64,000 bases of DNA from an uncultured Pseudomonadota bacterium (lineage in GTDB: Bacteria > Myxococcota_A > UBA796 > SXON01). The DNA is taken from contig CAIUMM010000076.1 of NCBI GenBank assembly GCA_903900265.1, positions 20,590-84,589 of the forward strand. Reading direction: 5' to 3'. The notes beneath the pieces are model-generated. The model was not told the origin of the DNA. It did no database searches and saw only the letters and a list, made by a program, of their open reading frames with translations. A program made the translations under genes and the position numbers. This document shows, in pieces, positions 36,038 through 44,666 of the stretch (position 1 is its first letter; each line of letters begins with the position of its first letter).

Positions 36038-36672
36038 CCGACGCCGACGTGCTCGGCCCGCTGATGGAGTGCCTGAACGACGCCGTCGTCGCCGCCGATC
36101 GGCACGGTCGCATCGTACATTTCAACACCGCGGCCACACGCCTGCTGGGCTGGTCGACCAGCGAAGCGATCGAGCGTCTGCGCACCCCCGACCTCTACGC
36201 CGATCCGGCGGACGCACGCGCGGTGATGGTGCGCCTTCGTCAACGCACCGCAGGGATGCCCGGCGCCGTAGAGCCAATGGAGGTCGACCTCCGCGCCCGC
36301 GACGGCTCAAAGATCCCCGTGCGATTGACCGCCGCCTGGGTGCGCGTCAGCACAGGCGGCGTCGGCACCGTCGGGGTGTTCACCGACTGCCGCCCGATGC
36401 GCGCCGCGGAGCAACGCATGAAGCTCGCCACCGAGCTGGTCGCGGCCCGTGAACGCAGCTCGGACGCGGCGCAGGTCGCTCCCAGACTCGCGGCAGAGCT
36501 CGCGCAGCCGATGACGACGGCGCTCGCGCAGCTCGACATGGTGCTAGAGAGCGGCCTGCTGTCGGATCCGGCAGAGGGACGGGTTTTGCACGCCCTCGAG
36601 CAGCTCGAGCGCGTGCGCCAGATCGTCCACGACCTTACGAATCACAGCACACACTGGAAGGCGGAGCGTTGA
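36034..36672 (+). CDS. PAS-domain protein with a kinase-like helix but no visible phospho-His
   Basis: The protein has 212 residues. Residues about 5-125 form a PAS domain (LMECLNDAVVAADRHGRIVHFNTAATRLLGW, then a charged PAC-like strand set ending GVFTDC). About 130-205 are helical, with LAAELAQPMTTALAQLDMVLESG, which resembles the dimerisation helix of histidine kinases but lacks the H-box His and any ATPase domain. The protein may therefore be a small-molecule or redox sensor that signals by protein contact. Its start overlaps the larC stop (ATGA) and its stop overlaps the Usp start (TGATG), so it belongs to the same operon. Confidence 0.78.
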   Translation: MTDADVLGPLMECLNDAVVAADRHGRIVHFNTAATRLLGWSTSEAIERLRTPDLYADPADARAVMVRLRQRTAGMPGAVEPMEVDLRARDGSKIPVRLTAAWVRVSTGGVGTVGVFTDCRPMRAAEQRMKLATELVAARERSSDAAQVAPRLAAELAQPMTTALAQLDMVLESGLLSDPAEGRVLHALEQLERVRQIVHDLTNHSTHWKAER

Positions 36673-37508
36673 TGTTCAAGCAGATTCTTGCCTTGGTCTC
36701 GCTGTCCCCCAACGCCGGGCCCGACCTCGCCGTGCTCGACGCGGTGCGCACCCTCGCCGCGCCGCTCCCCGGTGTTCCGGGAGGACGGGTGTACCTGCTG
36801 CACGTGCAGGAGCGGCCGCGCAGCCTCTTCGGCCGCCAAGGCGCTCCAGTGCAGAGCGGCTCGCCCGAGCGGCTGGACGAAGCGGCACGGGCGTTGAGCC
36901 ACGAGGGCGTCGAGGTCGTCGTCGTACACCGCGAGGGGCGTCTGACCGAAGAAGTCGAGCGCATCGTGCACGAGGAAGAGGTGGATCTGGTGGTCGTCGG
37001 CCGTCCGGAGCGCGGGTGGGGCGATCACGGCCTGCGCGTCGTCCGCCTGTCCGATGCGCCGGTGCTGGTGATGCCCGAGGGCGCGCGCCTGTCCCGCGGC
37101 GCTGCGGTGATCGGCATGGACTTTTCAGCGAACGCGCTGCGCGCCTACAATCGCCTACGCACCTTCTTCGCGGCTGTACGTCCCGTGGCGGTGGTGGACC
37201 CGGCCGGGGAGCAGACCGACGCAGACGCCCTGCGACAGGAGGTCACCGCGACCTGGCACGAAAAAGCCGGCGTCGCCGCGTCTGCGATCCTCGTGGTGGA
37301 GTCGACGCACCCCGCCGAGGCGCTGCTGAAGGCCTCGGAGAGCGCCGACTTGCTGGCGGTCGGGTCGCGCGGGCTGACGCCCCTCGCCGCGGTGCTCCTT
37401 GGCAGCACCGCCGAAAAGTTGGGGGCGCGGTGTCCAAACCCGCTGTTGGTCTACCGGGAAGCCGGCACGCGTCGCGGGCTGTTCAGCAGTCTGATCGGCG
37501 CGTCCTGA
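36672..37508 (+). CDS. Tandem universal stress protein
   Basis: The protein is 278 residues from the ATG at 36672 (a TTG at 36669 is an alternative) with two Usp folds. The first has VDLVVVGRPERGWGDHGLRVVRLSDAPVLVMPEG, close to the G-x2-G-x9-G-S/T-P ATP-binding pattern but lacking its full form. The second has LLAVGSRGLTPLAAVLLGSTAEKLGARCPNPLLV, which matches it well. ATP-binding Usps help survival under stress, but the target is unknown. It ends the larB-larC-PAS-Usp operon and overlaps the end of the convergent beta-helix gene by 26 bases. Confidence 0.88.
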   Translation: MFKQILALVSLSPNAGPDLAVLDAVRTLAAPLPGVPGGRVYLLHVQERPRSLFGRQGAPVQSGSPERLDEAARALSHEGVEVVVVHREGRLTEEVERIVHEEEVDLVVVGRPERGWGDHGLRVVRLSDAPVLVMPEGARLSRGAAVIGMDFSANALRAYNRLRTFFAAVRPVAVVDPAGEQTDADALRQEVTATWHEKAGVAASAILVVESTHPAEALLKASESADLLAVGSRGLTPLAAVLLGSTAEKLGARCPNPLLVYREAGTRRGLFSSLIGAS

Positions 37509-38904
37509 CGACAGGACAGGGAGCCGCGCGGCGTCGTCGATAAGCCAGCATCGAAGCGCACAGCGCAAAACCGAACGCCGATGCCGGGATCGGCGTAGAT
37601 GCGCAGCCACAGCCGCCACCGACGGCGTCTTCGTCGGTGCCCGCGGTGTCTCCCCACGACAGCGCGCAATCGAAGTCCGCGTAGGGGCCGAACCCAAGCG
37701 CGCCGGGGTCCTCCCCACCCGACCGCTCCAAAGCGCCGATGTCCGGCGAGCCGTCCCGAGAGCGCCCGCAAAAGTCGTCTACCAGCGGTTCGGCGGCCGG
37801 CTCCGCCGCGTCGACGAGGCCGCCTTCGGGCGCAGGCCAAAGGTCCAGCGTCGCCGCATCCACGAAACACCCGTCCCCGCACTCGAGGTTCGACGCCATC
37901 GGGACCCCCGACACTTCGGCTGGAAGCGCGCTGCCTCCGCTCCGCGCGTACACCGCGTTGCCCCACAGCTCCAGATCGGCGCCCGCGCTCCAGCCCGACG
38001 CTGCGATGGCCGCGCCGCCGTCGCCGATCGCCGTGTTGCCGACGATGTGTACGCCGTGCACGAGCCCGCGGCCCCCGTAGTCGTAGCTCACGATCCCGCC
38101 GCCTACCGAGCCAACGACGATGTTGTTGCGCACGATCGCGGGCCCGCCGCCGATCTCGATGGCCCCCGAGGCCCCACCCCAAACGAGGTTCTGCTCGACG
38201 ACGGAAGGAACGCTCCCCTCCCCGCTCGGGTCGCTGCTGCCGTAGATCTCAATGCCCGGCCCCTTGGTGTCCCGGATGGAATTGCGGGCGACCATACCCC
38301 ACGAGTCCAGCTTGATCTCCAAGGCGTAGCCCACCGCGTCGGAGGTGACCCCATCGAAGGTGTTGTCTTCGATACGGACGTCGGTTTGCACGCACGAGCC
38401 GTCATGGCAACCGAAGTACAGCGCCGTCGCGTTCAAATCGGTAAAGGTGCAGGCCAAAACCGCGTTGTTGGCCCCGTCCGCGCTGTTCGCCGACACCGAG
38501 ATGCCCCCGATGCCGGTAAACACGGAGTCTTCGACGGCGACGCGGCTGCCGTCCTTGATCTTCACTGCGTCGATGTTGGCTTCGGTCGGTCCGAACGCGA
38601 GCCCGCGCAGCGTGACGTCGCTGGCGAGCACGTCGATGACGTTGCTGGACGTTCCCGTGTAGACGATGTGCGGCGGCGCGTCGGGATCGGCGGCGGCTAT
38701 CGTGACGGGAGCGCCTTCCGTTCCGCCGTGGTCGATCGTACACGGCCCGGCGTATTCCCCAGGAGCGAGCAGGATCGTGTCCATCGGAGCTGCCGCGCGT
38801 AGCGCCCCGCACCAGTCATCGCCGGGCGCCAACTCCACCGTCGCGGCCTTGGAGATCTCGGGGAGCAGCAGCAGCGCAAGGAGCATGGGATATTCTACCA
38901 CCAT
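37483..38904 (-). CDS. Secreted parallel beta-helix protein with MYXO-CTERM-like tail
   Basis: The start is taken as the ATG at 38904 because AGGAAG lies eight bases before it; the ATG at 38886 is possible. A signal peptide is followed by repeats with the pattern of right-handed beta-helices (VIDVLASDVTLRGLAFGP, VRIEDNTFDGVTSDAVGYAL, PAIVRNNIVVGSVGGGIVSY), as in pectate lyases and NosD-like proteins. The C-terminus has VGGGCGCAS, a hydrophobic helix and RRRRA, the layout of the MYXO-CTERM anchoring signal. It should be on the cell surface. Substrate unknown; no clear active-site residues. Its start lies next to that of fhs on the other strand. Confidence 0.85.
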   Translation of the reverse strand: MVVEYPMLLALLLLPEISKAATVELAPGDDWCGALRAAAPMDTILLAPGEYAGPCTIDHGGTEGAPVTIAAADPDAPPHIVYTGTSSNVIDVLASDVTLRGLAFGPTEANIDAVKIKDGSRVAVEDSVFTGIGGISVSANSADGANNAVLACTFTDLNATALYFGCHDGSCVQTDVRIEDNTFDGVTSDAVGYALEIKLDSWGMVARNSIRDTKGPGIEIYGSSDPSGEGSVPSVVEQNLVWGGASGAIEIGGGPAIVRNNIVVGSVGGGIVSYDYGGRGLVHGVHIVGNTAIGDGGAAIAASGWSAGADLELWGNAVYARSGGSALPAEVSGVPMASNLECGDGCFVDAATLDLWPAPEGGLVDAAEPAAEPLVDDFCGRSRDGSPDIGALERSGGEDPGALGFGPYADFDCALSWGDTAGTDEDAVGGGCGCASTPIPASAFGFALCASMLAYRRRRAAPCPVVRTRRSDC

Positions 38905-40489
38905 GCGCCCACTTCCTGACGTCGCCGACGAGCTCGGCATCTCCCGCGATCACCTCCTCCCTTGGGGCCCCGGACGGGCAAAAATCGCGTCCGAGGCCAT
39001 CGGCCCGGCCAAAGGCCGCTTGGTGCTGGTCTCGGCGATCACCCCGACGCCCGCGGGCGAAGGCAAGACGACGATGTCCATCGCGCTGGCCATGGGCCTA
39101 CGCAAGCGTGGGCGCAAGGTGGCGCTGGCGCTGCGCGAGCCCTCGATGGGCCCGGTGTTCGGTCGCAAGGGCGGCGGCACTGGAGGGGGAAAAGCGACGA
39201 TTGAGCCTGCCGAGTCCATCAACCTGCACTTCACCGGCGACATGCACGCGATCACCAGCGCGCACAACCTGCTCGCCGCGCTGGTCGACCATGCGCTGGA
39301 GCACCGCACCGGACCCGACGGCCGGCGCACCCGCTGGCGCCGCGTGGTCGACGTCAACGATCGCGCGCTGCGCCGCGTGCTCGTCGGGCTTGAAGGCGTG
39401 CCGCGCGAAACCGGCTTCGACATCACCGCGGCCAGCGAGGTCATGGCGAGCTTGTGCCTCGCGGAGGACCGCGCGGATCTGGAGGCTCGCCTCGCTCGGC
39501 TGATCGTCGGGGAGGACGCCGCGGGCAAGCCAGTGACCGCCGCCGATCTGCAAGGCGTGGGCGCGATGTCCGCGCTGTTGAACGAAGCGATGATGCCCAA
39601 CCTCGTGCAGACCGCCGAAGGTGGCGCGGCGATCCTGCACGGCGGGCCGTTTGCGAACATCGCCCATGGCTGCAACTCGCGCATCGCTACGCGCATGGCG
39701 CTCACGCATGCGGATATTGTGTTGAGTGAAGCCGGCTTTGCCTTCGACCTCGGCGGCGAGAAGTTCCTCGACATCAAGGCGCGGGCCGATGGCTTGTGGC
39801 CGGCGCTGGTGGTGTTGGTCGTTACCCGCAGGGCGTTGCTTTGGCACGGTCAAGGTTCGCTTTCTGCCGGCCTCGACCTGCTGCGGCATCACCTTGGGGC
39901 CACGAGTCGCTTCGGGCTGGAGCCGATGGTGGTGTTGAACCGCTTTCCCGATGACACCGCCGAAGACATCGCCGCGATCGCTGCGTTCTGCGCCGCCGAA
40001 GGCGCGGCGTTCTCTCCCTGCGACGGGTTCGGCGCCGGCGGGGAAGGCGCGCTGGCTGCGGCCGACGTGCTCGCGACCACGCTGGACGCGGTCCCCCGCG
40101 ACCGGGCCCCGCAGTGGTTGTACCCGCTGGAGATGCCGCTGCGCGACAAGCTCGACACCCTGTCCCGGGAGATGTACGCCGGCTCGGGCGCTATCCTCGA
40201 CGACGCGGCAACCAAAGACCTCGCGCGCGTCGAAGCCCTCGGCGGCGGGTCGCTCCCGATCTGCGTCGCCAAAACCCAGCTCTCGCTCAGCGACGATCCG
40301 AAGCGCAAGGGACTGGTCACCGGACACGCGCTGCACGTGCGCGAGCTGCGCCTCCATGCTGGGGCTGGATTTGTGGTCGCGCTCGCCGGCGACGTGCAGA
40401 CCATGCCGGGCCTGCCCAAGGAGCCCGCCGCACGCCGGATTCACGTCGACGCGACCGGCCGAATCCGCGGGCTGATGCAAGAGGGGTAA
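38903..40489 (+). CDS. fhs: Formate--tetrahydrofolate ligase
   Basis: This 528-residue enzyme makes 10-formyl-THF from formate, THF and ATP. The phosphate-binding loop is TPTPAGEGKTT. REPSMGPVFGRKGGG and TGDMHAITSAHNLLAAL are the family signatures, and SEAGFAFDLGGEKFLDIK contacts the folate site. The true start is the ATG at 38903 (MRPLPDVADELGIS), although the frame opens at 38666. It is slightly shorter than the usual 555 residues. It feeds one-carbon units to purine and fMet synthesis or serves an acetogenic-type pathway. It is followed by a palindrome and a P-type ATPase gene. Confidence 0.96.
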   Translation: MRPLPDVADELGISRDHLLPWGPGRAKIASEAIGPAKGRLVLVSAITPTPAGEGKTTMSIALAMGLRKRGRKVALALREPSMGPVFGRKGGGTGGGKATIEPAESINLHFTGDMHAITSAHNLLAALVDHALEHRTGPDGRRTRWRRVVDVNDRALRRVLVGLEGVPRETGFDITAASEVMASLCLAEDRADLEARLARLIVGEDAAGKPVTAADLQGVGAMSALLNEAMMPNLVQTAEGGAAILHGGPFANIAHGCNSRIATRMALTHADIVLSEAGFAFDLGGEKFLDIKARADGLWPALVVLVVTRRALLWHGQGSLSAGLDLLRHHLGATSRFGLEPMVVLNRFPDDTAEDIAAIAAFCAAEGAAFSPCDGFGAGGEGALAAADVLATTLDAVPRDRAPQWLYPLEMPLRDKLDTLSREMYAGSGAILDDAATKDLARVEALGGGSLPICVAKTQLSLSDDPKRKGLVTGHALHVRELRLHAGAGFVVALAGDVQTMPGLPKEPAARRIHVDATGRIRGLMQEG

Positions 40490-40513
40490 GCGACCGCCGC
40501 TCTGCTGGCCCGG

Positions 40514-40529
40514 CGGGTGAATTCACCCG
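40514..40529. promoter_or_regulatory. Perfect 16-bp palindrome, possible operator
   Basis: CGGGTGAATTCACCCG is an exact inverted repeat 25 bases after the fhs stop and 75 bases before the first P-type ATPase gene. TTGACC follows two bases later. Length and symmetry suit a dimeric regulator, for example a metal sensor controlling the pump. A convincing -10 element is not visible. Confidence 0.45.
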
Positions 40530-40603
40530 GTTGACCCCCCGTAGCGCGCGCCTACCTCCTGAAAGAGCCAAGGCGGCAACCGCCGGCGGTTCGTCAGGAC
40601 GCC

Positions 40604-42307
40604 GTGCCCCTACGCAACCCCAAGGCTCTCCCGAACCCCACGCTGGACAGCAGCTGGGCGGCTGCGTCCGAGGCGGTGCTGATCGCGCTCAACAGCGCGC
40701 CGACCGGCTTGACCGAGGCGGCGGTGCTCGAAGCGCGGCGCCGCTACGGGCTCAACACCATGACGTCGCGCTCTCATCGCTCCGACGCAGCGCTGCTTTG
40801 GGCGCAGGTCGCCAGCCCGATGATGCTGATGCTCGCGAGCGCAGCGGTGGTGTCGCTGGCGGTGGGCTCATCCACCGACGCCGCGATCATCGTGGCGATC
40901 GTCGTGCTCAGCGTGCTGATCGGATTCTCGCAGGAGCGCGCCGCCGCCCACGCCGTGGCACGGCTGATGGCCCGCGTGGCCGTCAACACCGTGGTGGTGC
41001 GCGAAGGTCGCGAGCGCGAGATCCCTATCGCCGATCTCGTGCCCGGCTACATCGTACGGCTACGGGCCGGTCACCTCGTCCCCGCCGACGCCGCGCTGTT
41101 GAGCAGCACCGCCCTGCACGTCGACGAGGCGGCGCTGACTGGGGAGTCCTTGCCCACCGAGAAGCGCGCCGGCCCCGTCCCGAGCGACACCCCGCTCGCC
41201 GGGCGGCTGGGCTCGCTGTGGTTCGGGACCCACGTCGTCAGCGGCATCGCCACCGCGGTCATCGTCAAAACCGGCGCTGAAACCGCGTTCGGGGCCATCG
41301 CGGCGCGGCTCAACACCGCGCCGCCGCCCTCCGATTTTCAGCGCGGGATCTCGGCGTTCGGCGCGCTGCTGGTCAAGGTGACCACCGCGCTGGTGTTCGC
41401 GATCTTCGCGGCGAATATGTACTTCCATCGGCCCTTCTTAGAGTCGTTTCTGTTTGCGGTGGCGTTGGCGGTAGGGCTGGTACCGGAGCTTTTGCCGGCG
41501 ATCGTCGGCGTGACGCTCGCCGCAGGCGCGCGGAGGATGGCGAAGCGCGGCGTCATCGTGAAACGACTCGCGGTCATCGAGAACTTCGGAAGTATGAACG
41601 TGCTTTGCTCGGACAAGACCGGCACGCTGACCGAAGGCAAGGTTCAGCTAAATGGGGCGCTGGACGTGAGCGGCGCGCCGTCCACGCCGGTGCTGCGCTA
41701 CGCAGCCATAAACGCCGCCTTCGAGACGGGCTTCTCCAACCCCATCGACGCGGCGCTCCGAGCGGCCCTGCCCAACCCCGGCGGCGTCTCCCGACTCGGC
41801 GAGGTCCCCTACGACTTCATCCGGCGCCGGCTCAGCGTGCTGGTGAACGATTTGGACAGCGCATCGGTAGGCGCGGTGCTGGTGACCAAAGGCGCGCTGC
41901 GGGACGTGCTCGCGGTGTGCACCCACGCGCGGCTGCCGGACGGCGGGAGCGTGCCGCTGAGCTCGCTGGAGAGCAGCGTGCTGGAGCGCTTTCACGCGAT
42001 GTCCGAGCAGGGACTGCGCGTGCTCGGCGTCGCCACGCGGTCGATGCCCACCGCCACAGGCGTCGCGGCCGCGGATGAGGCCGGGATGACCTTCGAGGGC
42101 TTCCTCGCGTTCGCCGATCCGCCTCGGCCCGACGCCGCCGCGCTGGTCGCCGAGCTGCGCGCCTTGGAGATCCGCCTGCAGATCATCACCGGGGACAACG
42201 CGGCCGTCGCCACCCGCGTGGCTCGCGCCGTCGGCATCCCCTCGCCGGTGGTCGTGACCGGGCAGGCGCTGCACGCGCTCTCCGAAGCCGCAAGCTCTCG
42301 GCGGTAG
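40604..42307 (+). CDS. Truncated P-type ATPase, MgtA-like (P3B) N-terminal part
   Basis: The product is 567 residues. It has the cytoplasmic N-terminus, TM1-4 (two hydrophobic pairs near 80-125 and 250-305), the actuator motif ALTGESLP, MgtA-type KRGVIVKRLAVIENFGSMNVLCSDKTGTLTEG, an N-domain and the TGDN hinge. It then ends at a stop just after TGQALHALSEA. A normal MgtA-type pump goes on to GDGxND and TM5-10, which are missing. After codon 562 the DNA changes to the conserved segment of another P-type ATPase, out of frame. Alone it cannot be a working pump. It looks like the left side of a deletion fusion. Confidence 0.85.
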   Translation: MPLRNPKALPNPTLDSSWAAASEAVLIALNSAPTGLTEAAVLEARRRYGLNTMTSRSHRSDAALLWAQVASPMMLMLASAAVVSLAVGSSTDAAIIVAIVVLSVLIGFSQERAAAHAVARLMARVAVNTVVVREGREREIPIADLVPGYIVRLRAGHLVPADAALLSSTALHVDEAALTGESLPTEKRAGPVPSDTPLAGRLGSLWFGTHVVSGIATAVIVKTGAETAFGAIAARLNTAPPPSDFQRGISAFGALLVKVTTALVFAIFAANMYFHRPFLESFLFAVALAVGLVPELLPAIVGVTLAAGARRMAKRGVIVKRLAVIENFGSMNVLCSDKTGTLTEGKVQLNGALDVSGAPSTPVLRYAAINAAFETGFSNPIDAALRAALPNPGGVSRLGEVPYDFIRRRLSVLVNDLDSASVGAVLVTKGALRDVLAVCTHARLPDGGSVPLSSLESSVLERFHAMSEQGLRVLGVATRSMPTATGVAAADEAGMTFEGFLAFADPPRPDAAALVAELRALEIRLQIITGDNAAVATRVARAVGIPSPVVVTGQALHALSEAASSRR

Positions 42308-42327
42308 AGACGCTGGGATCGGCGACG

Positions 42328-43794
42328 GTGGTGTGCACCGACAAGACGGGCACGCTCACCACCGGAAAAATGACGGTGCGGGAGATCTGGAGCGCCGATA
42401 CCGCGCGCCTGTTGTACATCGCGGCGGCCTGCAACGACGCCGACCTGACCGGCCCGACGGGGGACCCGACGGAGATCGCGCTGTTGCACGCCGCCCGCGC
42501 GACCGGCGTGGAGCGACCCGACATCGAGCACCACAACCCCCGCGCCGCGGTCAACCCCTTCGACTCCGACCGAAAGCGCATGTCCATCCAGCGCGCCGAC
42601 GGCAAGCTGTACGTCAAAGGCGCCGTTGATCTCCTGCTTCCGCTGTGCGTCGCCGGAGCCGAGGGTGCGGCGAGCGCAAATGCGAGGATGGCCGCACTTG
42701 GCCTGCGGGTGCTCGCCATGGCGGAGGGTGCGAGCGGCGACGAAGCAGGGCTCACGCTGGTCGGGCTCGCCGGGCTCGCCGATCCGCCGCGCCTCGACGC
42801 GATCGAAGCGGTCGCCGTGGCGCGTAAAGCCGGGCTGATCACAGTCATGATCACCGGCGACCATCCCGTCACGGCACACGCGATCGCGCGCGAGATGGGA
42901 ATCCTGCGCGACGGCGATGACCCCGCCGAACGGGTACACGCCCGCGCGACGCCCGAGCAGAAGCTGCAGATCGTTCGCGCATGGAAGCAGCGCGGCGCGG
43001 TGGTCGCGATGACCGGGGACGGCGTGAACGACGCCCCCGCGCTCCGAGAAGCACACATCGGCATCGCGATGGGGCGCAGCGGCACCGAAGTCACGCGGGA
43101 AGCCGCCGACATGGTGCTCGCCGATGACAACTTCTCCAGCATCATCGACGCGATCCACGAAGGGCGCGCGATCTTCGACAACATCCGGAAAACACTGGTT
43201 TACCTGCTCGCCGGGAACGCCGGGGAGCTGATGGTGATGCTTGGCGCCTCGATCGCGGGGCTTCCCCTCCCCCTGCTGCCCCTGCAATTGCTGTGGGTAA
43301 ACCTCGTGACAGACGGGCTCCCAGCGCTCGCGCTGGTGATGGACCCGGCGGTTCCCGATCTGCTGTTAGAGCAGCCCCGACCGCCCCAACAACCGATGCT
43401 GGGCCGCGCCGAGTGGCTGCGGATCGCGGCCGGTGGAATCTTGCAGGCGGTGACCTGCCTCTCGGTGTTCGTCGTGGTGCTGCAATCCGAGGGAGTATTG
43501 CGGGCCCGTACCCTCGCCTTCTCCACCCTCGTGTTCGGCGAGCTTTTTCGGGCGTTCACCGCCCGCAGCGCGCAGCGGGGGATCTGGGAGGTCGGTCTGT
43601 TCACCAACCGCACGCTCGTCGCGGTCGTGCTGTGCTCCACCGCCCTGCAGATCGCGATTCACCAGACTCCAGCGATCCGGCAGCGCTTCGGCGTCGGACC
43701 GCTCTCGCTTCACGACGCCGCCACCGCGATGGCGGTGGGCGCGATCCCCATGGCGCTGGTTGAAACCGCCAAGTGGCTTCGGCGGCGCCGCTGA
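42328..43794 (+). CDS. P-type ATPase, Ca2+-type (P2A) C-terminal part lacking TM1-4
   Basis: Homology begins upstream of the GTG at 42328: in this frame bases 42289-42327 read RKLSAVETLGSAT, the usual P2A lead-in to the VVCTDKTGTLT that follows. The frame then has a complete N-domain, TGDHPV, GDGVNDAP and TM5-10, including LWVNLVTDGLPALALV. TM1-4 and the TGES actuator domain are absent, and no ribosome-binding site is seen, so it is probably not translated as an independent pump. It is the right side of the fusion with the MgtA-like gene, in the -1 frame relative to it. The 3' end overlaps mlaE by 22 bases. Confidence 0.85.
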   Translation: MVCTDKTGTLTTGKMTVREIWSADTARLLYIAAACNDADLTGPTGDPTEIALLHAARATGVERPDIEHHNPRAAVNPFDSDRKRMSIQRADGKLYVKGAVDLLLPLCVAGAEGAASANARMAALGLRVLAMAEGASGDEAGLTLVGLAGLADPPRLDAIEAVAVARKAGLITVMITGDHPVTAHAIAREMGILRDGDDPAERVHARATPEQKLQIVRAWKQRGAVVAMTGDGVNDAPALREAHIGIAMGRSGTEVTREAADMVLADDNFSSIIDAIHEGRAIFDNIRKTLVYLLAGNAGELMVMLGASIAGLPLPLLPLQLLWVNLVTDGLPALALVMDPAVPDLLLEQPRPPQQPMLGRAEWLRIAAGGILQAVTCLSVFVVVLQSEGVLRARTLAFSTLVFGELFRAFTARSAQRGIWEVGLFTNRTLVAVVLCSTALQIAIHQTPAIRQRFGVGPLSLHDAATAMAVGAIPMALVETAKWLRRRR

Positions 43795-44663
43795 ACCCCG
43801 AACCAGAGAGTTCACCGATCGTCAACAAAGGGGTGCTCAAGAGCGCCAAAGACCGGCTACAAGGGCGCGTGCCACCACCTCGCCGTTCCTCCGTGGTCAT
43901 CTCGCCCGGCGTAGATGCCTTCGCGATCGCTGTGTACGAGAGCGCTAGCTTCGTCAAGCGCTTTGTCGTTGAGCTGTTTCAACGCCCCATACACTTTCGC
44001 GAGCTCATCAAACAATGCTACGCGGTAGGCGTTCTTTCGCTGCCGCTGATCACGCTCACCGGGTTCGTCACCGGCATCGTGTTCACCAAACAATCGCGGC
44101 CATCGCTCGCGGCGTTCGGCGCCACCTCCTGGCTGCCGTCGCTGATCACCGTCGCGTTGTTGCGGTCGCTCGCGCCGCTGGTCACGGCGCTGATCTGCGC
44201 CGGGAAGGTGGGCTCCAACATCGGCGCCGAGCTGGGCTCGATGAAGGTGACCGAGCAGATCGAAGCGATGGAAGTCTCCGCGATCAACCCCTTCAAGTTT
44301 CTCGTCGTCAGTCGCACTGTGGCCACCACGCTGATGGTCCCCGCGTTGATGCTCTATTGCTGTTGCGTGGGCTTGATGGGCTCGTTCTTGAACGTGCACG
44401 GCAACGAGGCCACCAGCCTCGCCAGCTTCTTCAAAACCGGCTTTTCAACCATCACGTACCTCGACGTGTTCGCATCGGTCACCAAGTCCTTCGTCTTCGG
44501 ATTTACGATCGGGATCATCTCCTGCTTCAAAGGATACAACGCCAGCTCCGGCACGCAGGGCGTAGGCCGCGCGGCGAACGCATCGGTGGTGCTCTCGATG
44601 TTCGTGATCTTCATCGAAGAGATGCTGATCGTGCAGATCATCAACTGGCTTCGGGGTTTTTGA
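43773..44663 (+). CDS. mlaE: MlaE-type permease of the MCE lipid transporter
   Basis: The 296-residue protein starts at a GTG inside the end of the P-type ATPase frame. After a hydrophilic N-terminus (about 1-75) it has five or six membrane helices. TGFVTGIVF, GSNIGAELGSMKVTEQIEAMEV and VVSRTVATTLMVPAL are the MlaE family blocks. It should form the dimeric inner-membrane core to which MlaF (ATPase) and the MlaD ring attach, moving phospholipids between inner and outer membranes. The genes mlaF and mlaD follow; mlaC and mlaB are not present. Confidence 0.94.
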   Translation: MASAAPLNPEPESSPIVNKGVLKSAKDRLQGRVPPPRRSSVVISPGVDAFAIAVYESASFVKRFVVELFQRPIHFRELIKQCYAVGVLSLPLITLTGFVTGIVFTKQSRPSLAAFGATSWLPSLITVALLRSLAPLVTALICAGKVGSNIGAELGSMKVTEQIEAMEVSAINPFKFLVVSRTVATTLMVPALMLYCCCVGLMGSFLNVHGNEATSLASFFKTGFSTITYLDVFASVTKSFVFGFTIGIISCFKGYNASSGTQGVGRAANASVVLSMFVIFIEEMLIVQIINWLRGF

Positions 44664-44666
44664 ACG

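Noticed and set aside
36034..36672. Full histidine kinase
   Set aside because: There is no H-box His and no HATPase domain; only a PAS domain and a short helix are present.
42328..43794. Programmed -1 frameshift making one long P-type ATPase
   Set aside because: No slippery heptamer is seen at the junction, and the fused product would carry two phosphorylation domains; a deletion fusion is simpler.
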